64,000 nt of DNA from Mariniphaga sp040772505 (GCA_040772505.1 JAXGYA010000001.1:1-64000); one strand, 5' to 3'. Counted from the stretch's first letter, positions 24,093-33,908 are shown. Made by a program: numbers and translations. The notes: generated by a model not told the origin, from the sequence alone.

Positions 24093-27000
24093 ATGATTAA
24101 AAAATTCAGGTTTTTATTAGTAGCGCTCATTGTATTATCAGCTACTATAATGCAAGCACAAGTAACCACATCCAGTATGAGTGGGCGTGTTACTGATGCT
24201 GAAGGAACTGTGATAGGTGCAACAGTGATTGCTACACATGAACCTTCAGGAACAACTTATGGTACTGTAACCAATTTAGAGGGTCGCTTCAACCTCAATG
24301 GTATGCGTGTAGGTGGACCTTATACTGTAGAAGTTTCTTACATTGGATATGGTAAAAGTACAACAACCAATATTACGTTAAGCCTTGGCGAAAACTATGC
24401 ATTGAATGTTGTACTCTCGGAACAAGCAACATCGTTAGATGAAATTGTAGTTACGGCACTAAGAACAAAATTCTCTACTGAGAAAACCGGAGCAGTGACT
24501 AATATCACAAACACTCAGATAGATAATGTGCCTACTGTAAGCCGTAGCATTATGGACGTTACTCGTCTTTCACCTTATGGAGGTAATGGTATGAGCTTTG
24601 TCGGGACAGATGGTCGTACGGCTAACTTTACAGTGGATGGAGCAAACTTCAACAACAACTTTGGTTTGAGTTCTGCTCTCCCTGGTGGAGGCAACCCAAT
24701 CTCTATTGAAGCTATCGAAGAGATGCAAGTTGTTATTGCTCCTTACGACGTTCGTCAGACAAACTTTATTGGTGGCGGTGTAAACGCTATTACAAAATCA
24801 GGTACAAACACCTTCAAAGCTACCGCTTACGTTTATCATAGAAATGAAAACTTACGCGGTGATGCTGTTAGAGGTCAACAAATCGAAGGAGCGCGTGAAA
24901 AGGACCGTAATACAATATATGGTTTAACTTTAGGCGGTCCAATTATCAAAAACAAATTGTTCTTATTTGTAAACGGTGAAATGGCTAAAACTCCAACAAT
25001 TGCCAATCGTTGGAGAGCTTCAACTGATGGTATTGCTGAACCGGACAATTTTATTTCTCGCACAACTGAAACTGATCTCAAGAAGGTTTCTGATTTTGTA
25101 AGAAGTAAATATGGATATGAAACAGGTTCTTACACAAGTTTCCCTGCAGATGAAAGCAATGACAAGCTTCTTGCCCGTATAGATTGGAATATTACAAACC
25201 AACATCGTTTAGCTTTACGTTATAACTACACAAAAAACACTTCATGGAACTCTCCTAATGCTACTTCTATGGATGGAGGTACTCGTGTGTCTGAGGCAAG
25301 AATGTCAAAAGCTTCAATGTCATTTGCAAACTCGATGTATTCGATGGAGAACCTTGTTCACTCAATTTCTTTCGACTTGAACAGTCGTCTATCGGATAAC
25401 TTATCTAACCAATTCCTGGCGACTTTCTCGAAACTTGACGATGTTCGCGGAACGAATTCAAAAGAATTCCCCTTCATCGACATTTTGAAAGACGAACAAG
25501 CTTATATGTCTCTGGGTTATGAACTCTTCACCTGGAATAACGGTGTTCACAATGATGTATTCAACATTAAGGATGAGTTGACTCATTATTTAGGTAATCA
25601 CAAAATTGTTGGTGGAATAGCTTACGAATATAAGATGGCAGATAACTCGTATATGCGTAACGGTACTGGTTATTATCGCTACCTCAGTCTCGATGATTTC
25701 TTAAATGGAGCTGTACCTGAAATTGTGAACTTAACTTATGGTTACGATGGAGAAACCAATCCTGCAGCACGTGTGAGAACCAACACAATTGGAATGTATG
25801 TGCAAGACGATTGGAGTGTAAACGAAAGATTTAAACTTTCATACGGTCTTCGTCTCGATGGACTTTTCTTCAACAATGCTGACTTGATGACGAACAAAGC
25901 CATCCAAGAAATTGATTATTCCGGTCGTAATATAGACACCGGTAAATGGCCTTCAGCAAATATCATATTCTCGCCTCGTGTGGGTTTTGTATGGGATACT
26001 TATGGAGACAATAGCCTGAAGGTTCGTGGAGGTACCGGTCTTTTCTCCGGAAACTTACCACTCGTATTCTTCACCAACATGCCTACCAACGGTGGGATGG
26101 TACAATACCAGGCACAAATAAATGCAGCAAACGCTGCAAAGAAAGGTTTCACAATGGATGAATTTGCCGGCGGTCTTGTAACTGATGCCAACGGGAAAGC
26201 TAATATTTCTGCATTACTTGAGAAATTGACATCTTTAGGATATCCTACAACCATTTCACCCGAAGACGGGACAGTTCCTTCAGCTATTGCGGCTGTAGAT
26301 CCAAATTTCAAAATGCCACAAGTGTGGAAAACGTCGCTTGCCGTTGACTATGCATTCCAAACATCTTTTCCATTCTCTGCAACAGTAGAAGGAATCTATA
26401 ACAAAACTATCAACGGTGTTTCCATTTCTGATTGGAGTATTCCATCAGTAGGTGGTTTTGCTCGTTTCAACGGTGTGGACAATCGTCCAATTTATCCCGA
26501 TGGATATCGTACCGCCACAAAGGCATTTGTGTTGGAAAACACAAGCCGTGGTTATGGTTGGTCAGGCAACATCACTCTGAATGCTCAACCAACAAAATAT
26601 CTCAGCTTGATGGCTGCCTATACACACACAGTTGCTAAAGATGTAACCGGTATGCCCGGGTCGAATGCAGAATCTGCATTTACATACGTTCCTACAGTGG
26701 AAGGTCCTAATCACATTAAATTGCACAATTCTCAATACACCACACCCGATCGTCTTGTGGCTTCGCTTACTACTCACGACAAGAGCGGTAATCACTATAG
26801 CCTTATCTATGAAGGATGGCACGGTGGAAGGAGCTACTCATATATGACGGTTAACGATATCAATGGTGACGGTTATAACTATGATGCAATCTATGTTCCA
26901 ACCGACCAGGAAGTGGCAAACAATGAATTCCGCTTTGTTTCGGCTGACGACCAAGCTCGTTTTATGGACTATGTTCATGCCGATAATTATTTGAAAAACC

Positions 27001-27359
27001 AACAAGGCAAGTATGCTGAACCCTATAGCGTTTACTCTCCATGGGTACATCGCATCGACTTTAGCTACAAACACGATTTTGTTGTAAATGCAGGTAATAC
27101 CAAAAATAAACTACAACTTAGCTTTGATATCAAAAACGTTATGAATCTGTTCAATAATAGTTGGGGTGTAGCAAAATATTTGAATCCCGAAATTGGTTCG
27201 GAAGCTCGTATCCTCAAATATGAAGGTGTTGATGCTGATGGTGTGGCTACATACTCTACGCCCCCGGCAATCCATGGTGGTACCAAAACATTTACTTCAA
27301 GCTACTCATTAGGACAAACCTGGTATGCTTCAATTGGTATCAAATATATTTTCAACTAA
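24093..27359 (+). CDS. Oar-like TonB-dependent outer-membrane receptor
   Basis: The 1088-residue protein has a signal peptide (MIKKFRFLLVALIVLSATIMQA). A carboxypeptidase-regulatory-like beta-sandwich (about 28-112, SGRVTDAEGTVIGATV...FNLNGMRVGG) is followed by a plug domain (SLDEIVVTALRTKFSTEKTGAV, GGVNAITKSGTN) and a long barrel ending in an aromatic strand (WYASIGIKYIFN). This is the Oar subgroup, distinct from SusC: there is no partner SusD, and a lipoprotein gene follows 17 bases on. The imported substrate is unknown. Arginine is mostly CGT, unlike the neighbours, which may reflect high expression. Confidence 0.9.
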   Translation: MIKKFRFLLVALIVLSATIMQAQVTTSSMSGRVTDAEGTVIGATVIATHEPSGTTYGTVTNLEGRFNLNGMRVGGPYTVEVSYIGYGKSTTTNITLSLGENYALNVVLSEQATSLDEIVVTALRTKFSTEKTGAVTNITNTQIDNVPTVSRSIMDVTRLSPYGGNGMSFVGTDGRTANFTVDGANFNNNFGLSSALPGGGNPISIEAIEEMQVVIAPYDVRQTNFIGGGVNAITKSGTNTFKATAYVYHRNENLRGDAVRGQQIEGAREKDRNTIYGLTLGGPIIKNKLFLFVNGEMAKTPTIANRWRASTDGIAEPDNFISRTTETDLKKVSDFVRSKYGYETGSYTSFPADESNDKLLARIDWNITNQHRLALRYNYTKNTSWNSPNATSMDGGTRVSEARMSKASMSFANSMYSMENLVHSISFDLNSRLSDNLSNQFLATFSKLDDVRGTNSKEFPFIDILKDEQAYMSLGYELFTWNNGVHNDVFNIKDELTHYLGNHKIVGGIAYEYKMADNSYMRNGTGYYRYLSLDDFLNGAVPEIVNLTYGYDGETNPAARVRTNTIGMYVQDDWSVNERFKLSYGLRLDGLFFNNADLMTNKAIQEIDYSGRNIDTGKWPSANIIFSPRVGFVWDTYGDNSLKVRGGTGLFSGNLPLVFFTNMPTNGGMVQYQAQINAANAAKKGFTMDEFAGGLVTDANGKANISALLEKLTSLGYPTTISPEDGTVPSAIAAVDPNFKMPQVWKTSLAVDYAFQTSFPFSATVEGIYNKTINGVSISDWSIPSVGGFARFNGVDNRPIYPDGYRTATKAFVLENTSRGYGWSGNITLNAQPTKYLSLMAAYTHTVAKDVTGMPGSNAESAFTYVPTVEGPNHIKLHNSQYTTPDRLVASLTTHDKSGNHYSLIYEGWHGGRSYSYMTVNDINGDGYNYDAIYVPTDQEVANNEFRFVSADDQARFMDYVHADNYLKNQQGKYAEPYSVYSPWVHRIDFSYKHDFVVNAGNTKNKLQLSFDIKNVMNLFNNSWGVAKYLNPEIGSEARILKYEGVDADGVATYSTPPAIHGGTKTFTSSYSLGQTWYASIGIKYIFN

Positions 27360-27376
27360 TTAAAAGTATAGATAAT

Positions 27377-28897
27377 ATGAAATTAAATTTAAAATATTTA
27401 TTCCCATTACTCATCGCAATGCTTGCTCTGACGACAAGTTGTGACGATGAAGAAACTGTGACATTGTTGAATGAAATTCAAGTATCCAAATCATTTGTCG
27501 CTATTCCTGAGGATGGCGGTTCTGTAACCATCACTGTAACGGCTCAAGATAGCTGGACAGTTGAGAAAGTAACTACCGATAAGGACAAAGTTGAGTGGTT
27601 GACTATCTCTTCAACTACAGGAAGTGCCGGTGAAACGGATCTTACATTTTCTGCCCCATCTGCCATAGATGGTCGCACCGCAGAGGTTTTACTTCACAGT
27701 GGAGGCAAAACTCAAAGAATTAACATCATTCAAGGTTTAGCAAAAATATCCGAAGCTACTGTTGCTGATGCTAAAGCTACTCCTGACGGTAAAACCCTCC
27801 GTATAACTGGTGTTTGTACAAATATTGAAAACACCCTGTATGGTAACTGGTTTTTAACTGATGAAACGGGTACTTTGTATATCTATGGAACTCTTGACAA
27901 GAAGGGTGCAGAAAAGAACTTCGAAAGTCTCGGTCTTGAAATTGGAGATGAAGTAACTATTGAAGGACCAAAAGGTTCTTACAGAGGAGACCCTCAAATG
28001 GTGAATGTAATGGTTATCGAAATCAAGAAATCGCTTATTAAAGTTGATTCTGTTGAAAACCAAGTGCTTCCAATCAATGGTGGAGTGTTCACAGCACACC
28101 TTTCTGTCAAAGGAGAGGGTGTATCGGTAGATATCCCGGAAGATGCCGAGGAATGGTTAGCCATTTCGTCTGTCGAATCGTCAGGCGAGGAAGTGGTAGT
28201 TAAATTCAAGGTTGAGCCTAATGCAGGTGGCGACCGTGGAACTACTATCAAATTCCGCACAGTTAAAGAGGGTAAAACTTACTCAACCGAAACCACCATT
28301 TTTCAGGAAGGAGCGATTATAAAAGCAACTATTGCAGAGTTTATCGCAGCTGAAGTTGGCGACACTCAATATCGTTTGACAGGTGTTATCACTAAAATTG
28401 ATGCAAAATATAATAACAACATACATATAAGTGACTTCTCTGGAGAAACCTACGTATATCGTCTTAATTTAGATGGAAAAGAATACAAAGTGGGAGATAT
28501 AGTTACCGTTGTAGGAAAGCGTGGCGATTATAATGGCCCTCAAGTAGCAAATGGGGTTTTAGAGAGCGTTATTCCTGTAACTCCAATTACTATTGCCGAG
28601 GTGCTAACAAAACCTGACTCTGATGAAGTTTACTACATGGTAACTGGTGAAATCACAAAAATTGATAACCCAAAGTACGGTAATCTTTATTTGAAAGACG
28701 GAGACATTGAGGCGTTATTGTATGGTTTCTTTGCGGGTTATGGTGCAACTGGCGATGATAAACTAAACTTCTTAATTAACAATGACAAAGGCATTAAAGT
28801 TGGAGACACACTAACAGTTATTACAACTAAGAGTTCTCATAACGGAAAAGATCAACTTAAAGATGGTTTTTATTTTAGTCACGAAAGTGCAGAATAA
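27377..28897 (+). CDS. surface lipoprotein with two BACON and three OB-like domains
   Basis: The 506-residue protein has a lipoprotein signal (LLIAMLALTTSC, lipidated Cys near 22). Two BACON-type beta-sandwiches (about 33-118 with EDGGSVTITVTAQDSW..., and about 222-310 with INGGVFTAHLSVKG...) alternate with repeats of an OB-like fold. The three copies start near 122, 314 and 397 and share an ITGVCTNIE / LTGVITKID / VTGEITKID strand and a GDEVTIEG / GDIVTVVG / GDTLTVIT strand. No catalytic motif is visible, so a binding role is likely. It sits 17 bases behind the Oar-like receptor and probably works with it as a surface receptor. Confidence 0.85.
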   Translation: MKLNLKYLFPLLIAMLALTTSCDDEETVTLLNEIQVSKSFVAIPEDGGSVTITVTAQDSWTVEKVTTDKDKVEWLTISSTTGSAGETDLTFSAPSAIDGRTAEVLLHSGGKTQRINIIQGLAKISEATVADAKATPDGKTLRITGVCTNIENTLYGNWFLTDETGTLYIYGTLDKKGAEKNFESLGLEIGDEVTIEGPKGSYRGDPQMVNVMVIEIKKSLIKVDSVENQVLPINGGVFTAHLSVKGEGVSVDIPEDAEEWLAISSVESSGEEVVVKFKVEPNAGGDRGTTIKFRTVKEGKTYSTETTIFQEGAIIKATIAEFIAAEVGDTQYRLTGVITKIDAKYNNNIHISDFSGETYVYRLNLDGKEYKVGDIVTVVGKRGDYNGPQVANGVLESVIPVTPITIAEVLTKPDSDEVYYMVTGEITKIDNPKYGNLYLKDGDIEALLYGFFAGYGATGDDKLNFLINNDKGIKVGDTLTVITTKSSHNGKDQLKDGFYFSHESAE

Positions 28898-28960
28898 GTA
28901 GCACGAAACCATATGCTATAAGCAATGTAACGCACAATATCAATTATGTAACAGATACTG

Positions 28961-28996
28961 AAAAGCATGACAATTTATTTTGTCATGCTTTTTTTT
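28961..28996 (+). terminator. intrinsic terminator of the Oar/BACON operon
   Basis: A 13-bp perfect stem (28961-28973 with 28980-28992, AAAAGCATGACAA) runs into an uninterrupted T-run, 64 bases after the stop of the lipoprotein gene. Confidence 0.92.
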
Positions 28997-28999
28997 AGT

Positions 29000-29041
29000 G
29001 TGCCGTGCATCTCTATCACCGTGAAGGTGCAAGTCCACACT
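29000..29041 (+). other. possible remnant of a group II intron 5' end
   Basis: The segment starts GTGCCGTGCATC and contains CGTGAAGGTGCAAGTCCAC, where GTG and CAC pair around AAGGTGCAAGTC. This resembles the start of domain I of bacterial group II introns. No reverse transcriptase, no domain V and no 3' end are seen within the window. The resemblance is from memory only and weak. Confidence 0.2.
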
Positions 29042-29126
29042 AATCTCTATCATTCCAAAAATCGGTTTCTTTTAAATGAATTGAATTAGGCGTTTAACCA
29101 ACATAAGTCATAATGTGGCTAAAGCC

Positions 29127-29198
29127 CAGTTCAACAATGGCTTACACAAACCGTCAGCTAAAGCAGACGGCAATAAAGCCACAACATTGTTGAATCTG
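29127..29198. repeat. nested inverted repeat (cruciform-like element)
   Basis: Three nested stems share one centre: an outer CAG-TTCAACAATG (29127-29139) with CATTGTTGAATCTG (29185-29198), a middle TGGCTT (29138-29143) with AAGCCA (29176-29181), and an inner CCGTC (29151-29155) with GACGG (29166-29170) around AGCTAAAGCA. It is non-coding and typical of dispersed palindromic elements in Bacteroidota intergenic DNA. Confidence 0.7.
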
Positions 29199-29211
29199 AG
29201 TTCTTTCATTG

Positions 29212-29252
29212 CCGTTCACTTCCTGCCCGTCCGGCAGGCGGGTAGTGAACGG
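29212..29252. repeat. long hairpin
   Basis: Arms CCGTTCACT (29212-29220) and AGTGAACGG (29244-29252) pair perfectly. A second stem, CCTGCC with GGCAGG (29222-29227 with 29233-29238), lies inside. A third small hairpin (GGGGTTTTAACCCC) follows near 29275-29288. The whole 28898-29383 gap contains only the terminator, these hairpins and the nadA leader. Confidence 0.7.
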
Positions 29253-29383
29253 ATTAAGGAAATACTATGGTAACGGGGTTTTAACCCCATTCTAAAATAT
29301 TTTTGTGTATTGACAAAGTGCCTAATTCAATAAATGAATTCGTATTTTTACAGGCACTTTTATCGTATATATTTAAAAAGATA

Positions 29384-30397
29384 ATGGAACAAGCGATTTT
29401 AGACAGCATGCTGGAAGAAAAAGGTTTTATCGACAAGCCCATCCGGACTGATATTATACTTGCTGATGAAATTAACAAACTCAGGAGAGAGAAGAATGCA
29501 GTTATTCTCAGTCATTTCTATGTGGATGGCGCCTTGCAGGACATTGCAGATTACGTTGGCGACAGCCTCGGGTTGGCACAGGCAGCAGCAAAAACTGATG
29601 CAGACATGATTGTTTTTGTAGGTGTCCACTTTATGGCAGAAACAGCAAAAATTATTAACCCGCACAAAAAAGTTATTCTCCCCGACCTTAAAGCGGGATG
29701 TTCCCTTGCTATTTCAGCGCCCGCCGAAGAATTTGCCAAATTCAAGGCAAAATATCCCGGACACAAAGTCATCACCTATGTTAATGCAACGGCTGCGCTG
29801 AAAACAATGTCGGATATCGTCTGCACCTCGGCTAATGCCAAACAAATTGTTGAAAGTTTTCCACCGGATGAAAAGCTGATTTTTGCACCCGATAAAAATT
29901 TAGGCAATTACATCAACTCCATCACCGGACGGAACATGGTTTTGTGGGATGGAACCTGCATGGTTCACGAACAGTTCTCTGTTGAAAAAATCATCAGCTT
30001 GATGGATAAATATCCGGATGCCGAATTTATTGCTCATCCGGAATGTGAAAAGCCGGTGCTGTTGCTGGCACATCATATCGGTTCAACAAGTTCGCTGCTG
30101 AAATATGTGAAAGAGAGCAAAACAGAAAAATTTATTGTTGCCACCGAAAGTGGAATTCTCCACCAGATGACAAAAGAGCGTCCGGGCAAAATTTTTATTC
30201 CCGCCCCGGCTATTGACTCCACCTGTGGATGCAATGACTGCTCCTTTATGAAGCTGAACAACTTAGAGAAATTATATCTGTGCATGAAGTATGAGCAACC
30301 CGAAATTATTTTACCCGAGGAGGTCATTGAAAAAGCTCAAATTCCCATTCAGCGGATGCTTGATATTTCAAAACTATATAAACGAACAATCTCATGA
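29384..30397 (+). CDS. nadA: quinolinate synthase
   Basis: From ATG 29384 the enzyme has 337 residues; upstream in-frame codons have no plausible context. NadA condenses iminoaspartate and dihydroxyacetone phosphate to quinolinate in de novo NAD synthesis, using a [4Fe-4S] cluster. Candidate ligands are Cys106 (DLKAGCSLA), the Cys in DGTCMVHEQF and those of CGCNDCSFM. SHFYVDGALQDIADYVGDS is the N-terminal signature. No nadB or nadC is adjacent. The next gene overlaps the stop by four bases (ATGA). Confidence 0.96.
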   Translation: MEQAILDSMLEEKGFIDKPIRTDIILADEINKLRREKNAVILSHFYVDGALQDIADYVGDSLGLAQAAAKTDADMIVFVGVHFMAETAKIINPHKKVILPDLKAGCSLAISAPAEEFAKFKAKYPGHKVITYVNATAALKTMSDIVCTSANAKQIVESFPPDEKLIFAPDKNLGNYINSITGRNMVLWDGTCMVHEQFSVEKIISLMDKYPDAEFIAHPECEKPVLLLAHHIGSTSSLLKYVKESKTEKFIVATESGILHQMTKERPGKIFIPAPAIDSTCGCNDCSFMKLNNLEKLYLCMKYEQPEIILPEEVIEKAQIPIQRMLDISKLYKRTIS

Positions 30398-31389
30398 AAA
30401 ACGCTGACAAATTACCCGCTGTGATCGGTTTCGGAAATGCACTTGTAGATGTTATTCACTCACTCGAAAACGACGATATACTTGCCAAACTTGGCTTGCC
30501 CCGCGGGAGCATGACCCTTGTGGATGATGAACTTTCGGCAAAAATTTATGGTTCAGCCGAAAATGTCCGCCGCCAAACAACTACGGGAGGCTCGGCTGCC
30601 AACACAATACATTCGCTGGCATCGCTTGGTGCACCCTGCGGATACTTAGGGAAAATCGGAACCGATGAACTGGGAAAAATTTTCCGCGAAGAATTTGAAC
30701 AGAAGCAAGTTAAGACTCACCTGCTGCTGAGTCAAAAGCCCACAGGCAGAGTGATGGCGCTGGTAAGCCCCGACTCCGAACGAACAATGGCAACTTACCT
30801 CGGAGCTGCCGCCGACATGAAGCCGGAGGAGTTGACTCCTGCAATATTTTCTGGATATTCCATACTCTACATTGAAGGTTATCTGGTTCAGGATCATCGT
30901 TTAATTGAAACAGCAATTGACCTGGCACGCAGCAACGGGCTGAAAGTTGCCGTGGATTTATCCAGCTACAATATTGTTGAAGAGAATCTTGAGTTTCTGA
31001 AATATTTGGTCTCCCAAAAAATTAACATAGTTTTTGCCAACGAAGAGGAGGCACTGGCATTTACCGGAAAAAAGCCCGGTGAAGCTTTGAAGGAAATTGC
31101 ATCCATGTGTGAGCTTGCCGTTGTGAAAATCGGCAGGGAAGGTTCACTTGTGAAGCGGGGAGATGAAAAAATCAAAATTGACGCCATTCCAGCCACAGCT
31201 GTTGACACCACCGGCGCCGGCGACAACTATGCCGCAGGATTCCTGTACGGACTGGTCAACAATTTCAGCCTTGAAAAATGCGGACGCATAGGTTCTCTAT
31301 TATCCGGGAAAGTGGTTGAAGTGATGGGAGCTAAAATTCCCCGGGAAATTTGGCCTGAAATTTTAAAGACAGTGGATGAGATGAATTAG
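30394..31389 (+). CDS. PfkB-family sugar/nucleoside kinase (adenosine-kinase-like)
   Basis: The 331-residue ribokinase-fold kinase has the N-terminal GFGNALVDVIHSL, the substrate-site GGSAANTIHSLASLG (about 65-80) and the C-terminal PfkB signature DTTGAGDNYAAGFLYG with the catalytic Asp (about 270-285). The overall pattern is closest to the adenosine kinase/sugar kinase branch, but the substrate cannot be fixed by reading. It overlaps nadA by four bases and its last four bases overlap the convergent deoxynucleoside kinase gene. Confidence 0.9.
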   Translation: MKNADKLPAVIGFGNALVDVIHSLENDDILAKLGLPRGSMTLVDDELSAKIYGSAENVRRQTTTGGSAANTIHSLASLGAPCGYLGKIGTDELGKIFREEFEQKQVKTHLLLSQKPTGRVMALVSPDSERTMATYLGAAADMKPEELTPAIFSGYSILYIEGYLVQDHRLIETAIDLARSNGLKVAVDLSSYNIVEENLEFLKYLVSQKINIVFANEEEALAFTGKKPGEALKEIASMCELAVVKIGREGSLVKRGDEKIKIDAIPATAVDTTGAGDNYAAGFLYGLVNNFSLEKCGRIGSLLSGKVVEVMGAKIPREIWPEILKTVDEMN

Positions 31390-32000
31390 AACAATCCGTG
31401 AATCTCGGCATTTATCTTATCAATTATGGAACTCAGGTCTTCGGGTCTGGATGTGAAATCAAGTTTGTCCACATTGACAATCAGCATCTTCCCTTTCGTA
31501 TAACCTGTAATCCATTCTTCATAACGTTCATTCAGTTGTTTCAAATAATCAATCCGGATAGAGCTTTCAAATGCACGCCCTCTCTTTTGAATCTGATTCA
31601 CCAGAGTTGGAACGGAAGCGCGTAGGTAGATGAGCAGGTCCAAAGGCTGAATGAAACTCACCATGAGATCAAAAAGCGATTTGTAATTATTGAAATCACG
31701 GGTACTCATAAGACCCATACTATGCAGATTGGGTGCAAAAATTTCAGAATCTTCATAAATTGTGCGATCCTGAATCACAGATTTTTTTGATTCCCTGATA
31801 TTGATGATTTGTTTAAACCGGGAATTGAGGAAATAGATCTGAAGATTAAACGACCAGCGCTGCATGTCGTTGTAAAAATCATTCAGATAGGGATTTTGAT
31901 CAACCTCTTCAAAATGAGGTGTCCAATTGTAATGTTTTGCAAGCAACTCTGTCAGAGTGGTTTTTCCTGCTCCAATATTTCCTGCAACAGCAATATGCAT
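31386..32000 (-). CDS. deoxynucleoside kinase
   Basis: The 204-residue P-loop kinase starts MHIAVAGNIGAGKTTL (Walker A near 7-15). The conserved DRTIYEDSEIFA motif is present, along with lid-region arginines (QKRGRAFESSI). It phosphorylates deoxynucleosides for salvage into dNTPs. The exact specificity (dA, dG, dC or dT) is not readable. It lies 40 bases behind the GH3 gene on the same strand. Confidence 0.92.
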   Translation of the reverse strand: MHIAVAGNIGAGKTTLTELLAKHYNWTPHFEEVDQNPYLNDFYNDMQRWSFNLQIYFLNSRFKQIINIRESKKSVIQDRTIYEDSEIFAPNLHSMGLMSTRDFNNYKSLFDLMVSFIQPLDLLIYLRASVPTLVNQIQKRGRAFESSIRIDYLKQLNERYEEWITGYTKGKMLIVNVDKLDFTSRPEDLSSIIDKINAEIHGLF

Positions 32001-32040
32001 AGCTTTTTATTTAATTTTCGAATCTATAAAAAATTTTGGT

Positions 32041-33555
32041 TTATTCCTGTAAAAGTTTCAACAGGTCATCAAGATATTTCCTTTCATTTGACAATCTGGG
32101 AATTTTATTCTGCCCTCCGGTTTTACCCCTTTTTTTCATCCATTTATAGAAAGTATCCTTCGGTGCAACAACCAGATGTAATCTCTCCAGAGTAAGGTTT
32201 TTATACCGCTTGGCTTCGTAGTCGGAGTTGAGTTCCTGCAGGCTTTTATCCAAAATAGTGGCAAACTCTTCCACATTATCCGGCAGCTTTTCAAATTCTA
32301 TAATCCATTGGTGTGCCCCTTTTTGAGTGTCTCCAATGTAAACCGGCCCGGCAGTGTATTCGTTTACAATCGCACCCGTTTCCCGGCACGCCTTAAGCAA
32401 AGCTCCTTCGGCATTGTCAATAATTACCTCCTCGCCAAAAGCATTGATAAAATGCTTTGTTCTCCCTGTTATTTTAATTTTGAAAGGATATTTGGAAGTA
32501 AATTTCACGGTGTCGCCAATAATATAGCGCCACAACCCGGCATTGGTGGAAATGACCATCGCATAATTTTCACCTAACTCCACTTCATTAAGTGTCAGTG
32601 CCGGCGGATTGTCCTTCCCAAACTCTTTCATCGGAATAAATTCATAATAGACCCCGTAATCAAGCATCAGCAGCATGTCGTCACGTGAGGGGTCATCCTG
32701 TATTGCGAAAAAGCCTTCCGATGCGTTGTAGGTCTCCATATAATGCATATCTTCCGACGGAATGAGTTTTTTAAACTGCTCGCGATAAGGCTCAAAGTTC
32801 ACCCCCCCGTGGGTGAATATTTCCATATTGGGCCACACTTCCAATATGTTGCTTTTTCCCGTTTTTTCAAGAATTCGCTTCAGCAGCACCAGATTCCATG
32901 AAGGAACACCTGCCAGAGAAGTTACATTCTGATCGAGCGAAGTTTCAATTATCCGCTCAATTTTCTCCTCAAATTCTTCTATAAGAGCAATTTCTGTCGG
33001 TGGAATACGGATAAAATCTGTCCAAAAAGGAACATTTTCAATAATGATTGCCGAAAGATCGCCATAATAGGAGTTATTGCTGAAATTATTCATTTTATGA
33101 CTTCCCCCTAACGTTAGTGTCTTACCATACAGCACTTTAGTTTCCGGATAGTTTTTTATGTAAATGGCAAAGACATCTTTGGGACCACGCAGATGACAAT
33201 CTTCCAACGCATCTTTTGTAACGGGAATGAATTTACTTTTGTCGCTTGTGGTTCCTGAAGATTTGGCAAACCATCTCACCTCACCCGGCCACAGCAAATC
33301 GGTTTCACCCTCGCGCAAACGACCAACCCACGGACGAATATCATCATAAGTTTGCAAAGGCACAATTCTCTGAAATTGCTCTGCCGAATTTATTTTGTCA
33401 AAATCATATTTTTTTCCCCACTCTGTCTCCCGTGCACGACGAATAAGATTAAAGAGCGTTTCCATCTGGATATCAACAGGATGTTCGCGATACAGTTGTA
33501 TCTGATAGTTCCGCTTAAAGTTTATCCAATTTATAACAGAATTCAGCAATGTCAT
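32041..33555 (-). CDS. GH3-family (auxin-responsive promoter-like) protein
   Basis: From ATG 33555 the product has 504 residues. A TTG at 33576 could extend it by seven. It resembles the ANL-superfamily GH3 fold that, in plants, adenylates acyl groups and joins them to amino acids. The ATP-site strand WFAKSSGTTSDKSKFIPVT (about 95-113), EVWPNMEIFTHGG and the C-terminal KITGRTKHFINAFGEEV are all present. The bacterial substrates are unknown. It probably forms an operon with the downstream kinase gene. Confidence 0.92.
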   Translation of the reverse strand: MTLLNSVINWINFKRNYQIQLYREHPVDIQMETLFNLIRRARETEWGKKYDFDKINSAEQFQRIVPLQTYDDIRPWVGRLREGETDLLWPGEVRWFAKSSGTTSDKSKFIPVTKDALEDCHLRGPKDVFAIYIKNYPETKVLYGKTLTLGGSHKMNNFSNNSYYGDLSAIIIENVPFWTDFIRIPPTEIALIEEFEEKIERIIETSLDQNVTSLAGVPSWNLVLLKRILEKTGKSNILEVWPNMEIFTHGGVNFEPYREQFKKLIPSEDMHYMETYNASEGFFAIQDDPSRDDMLLMLDYGVYYEFIPMKEFGKDNPPALTLNEVELGENYAMVISTNAGLWRYIIGDTVKFTSKYPFKIKITGRTKHFINAFGEEVIIDNAEGALLKACRETGAIVNEYTAGPVYIGDTQKGAHQWIIEFEKLPDNVEEFATILDKSLQELNSDYEAKRYKNLTLERLHLVVAPKDTFYKWMKKRGKTGGQNKIPRLSNERKYLDDLLKLLQE

Positions 33556-33672
33556 TTTTTCGAGTTTAGTGTTCAAAGTTAGGAATATTTTATACGGATA
33601 AGCAGCATTGGACTATTTTGTTTCTCCCGAAGAGAGGAGAGCCTCTGCCTTGCGAAAATTTAGAAAAGCAGT

Positions 33673-33709
33673 AAAAAAAAAGGGGTATATTTTTTTAAAG
33701 ATATACCCC
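33673..33709 (-). terminator. intrinsic terminator of the small gene at 33717-33908
   Basis: A perfect 9-bp stem (33682-33690 with 33701-33709, GGGGTATAT) is followed on the minus strand by nine T. It starts 8 bases after the stop codon. Confidence 0.92.
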
Positions 33710-33716
33710 GGATTAT

Positions 33717-33908
33717 TTACGCCGCGATGTGGGAAAATTCCTCTTCCAAAACATCGGGATACACATCATTGAAATTTTGAAAACACCAATCGTGCAATTT
33801 TTGAACGTCAGCAGGATCTACCCAACGAATACACTTTGCCAGTTCTTTTCGGAAGAGTTCTTTGCTGAAACTCACTTTTGGTAAAATAACTTTTGCGTAA
33901 TCAAGCAT
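33717..33908 (-). CDS. small conserved-looking hypothetical protein (63 aa)
   Basis: The 63-residue, mostly helical protein (MLDYAKVILPKVSFSKELFRKELAKC...) has no signal peptide. Two Cys and several Trp are present (KCIRWVDP, HDWCFQNF). The dedicated strong terminator and good codon pattern support a real gene. I recall similar small proteins in Bacteroidota beginning with the same MLDxAK..LxKVSF motif, but no function is known to me. Confidence 0.75.
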   Translation of the reverse strand: MLDYAKVILPKVSFSKELFRKELAKCIRWVDPADVQKLHDWCFQNFNDVYPDVLEEEFSHIAA

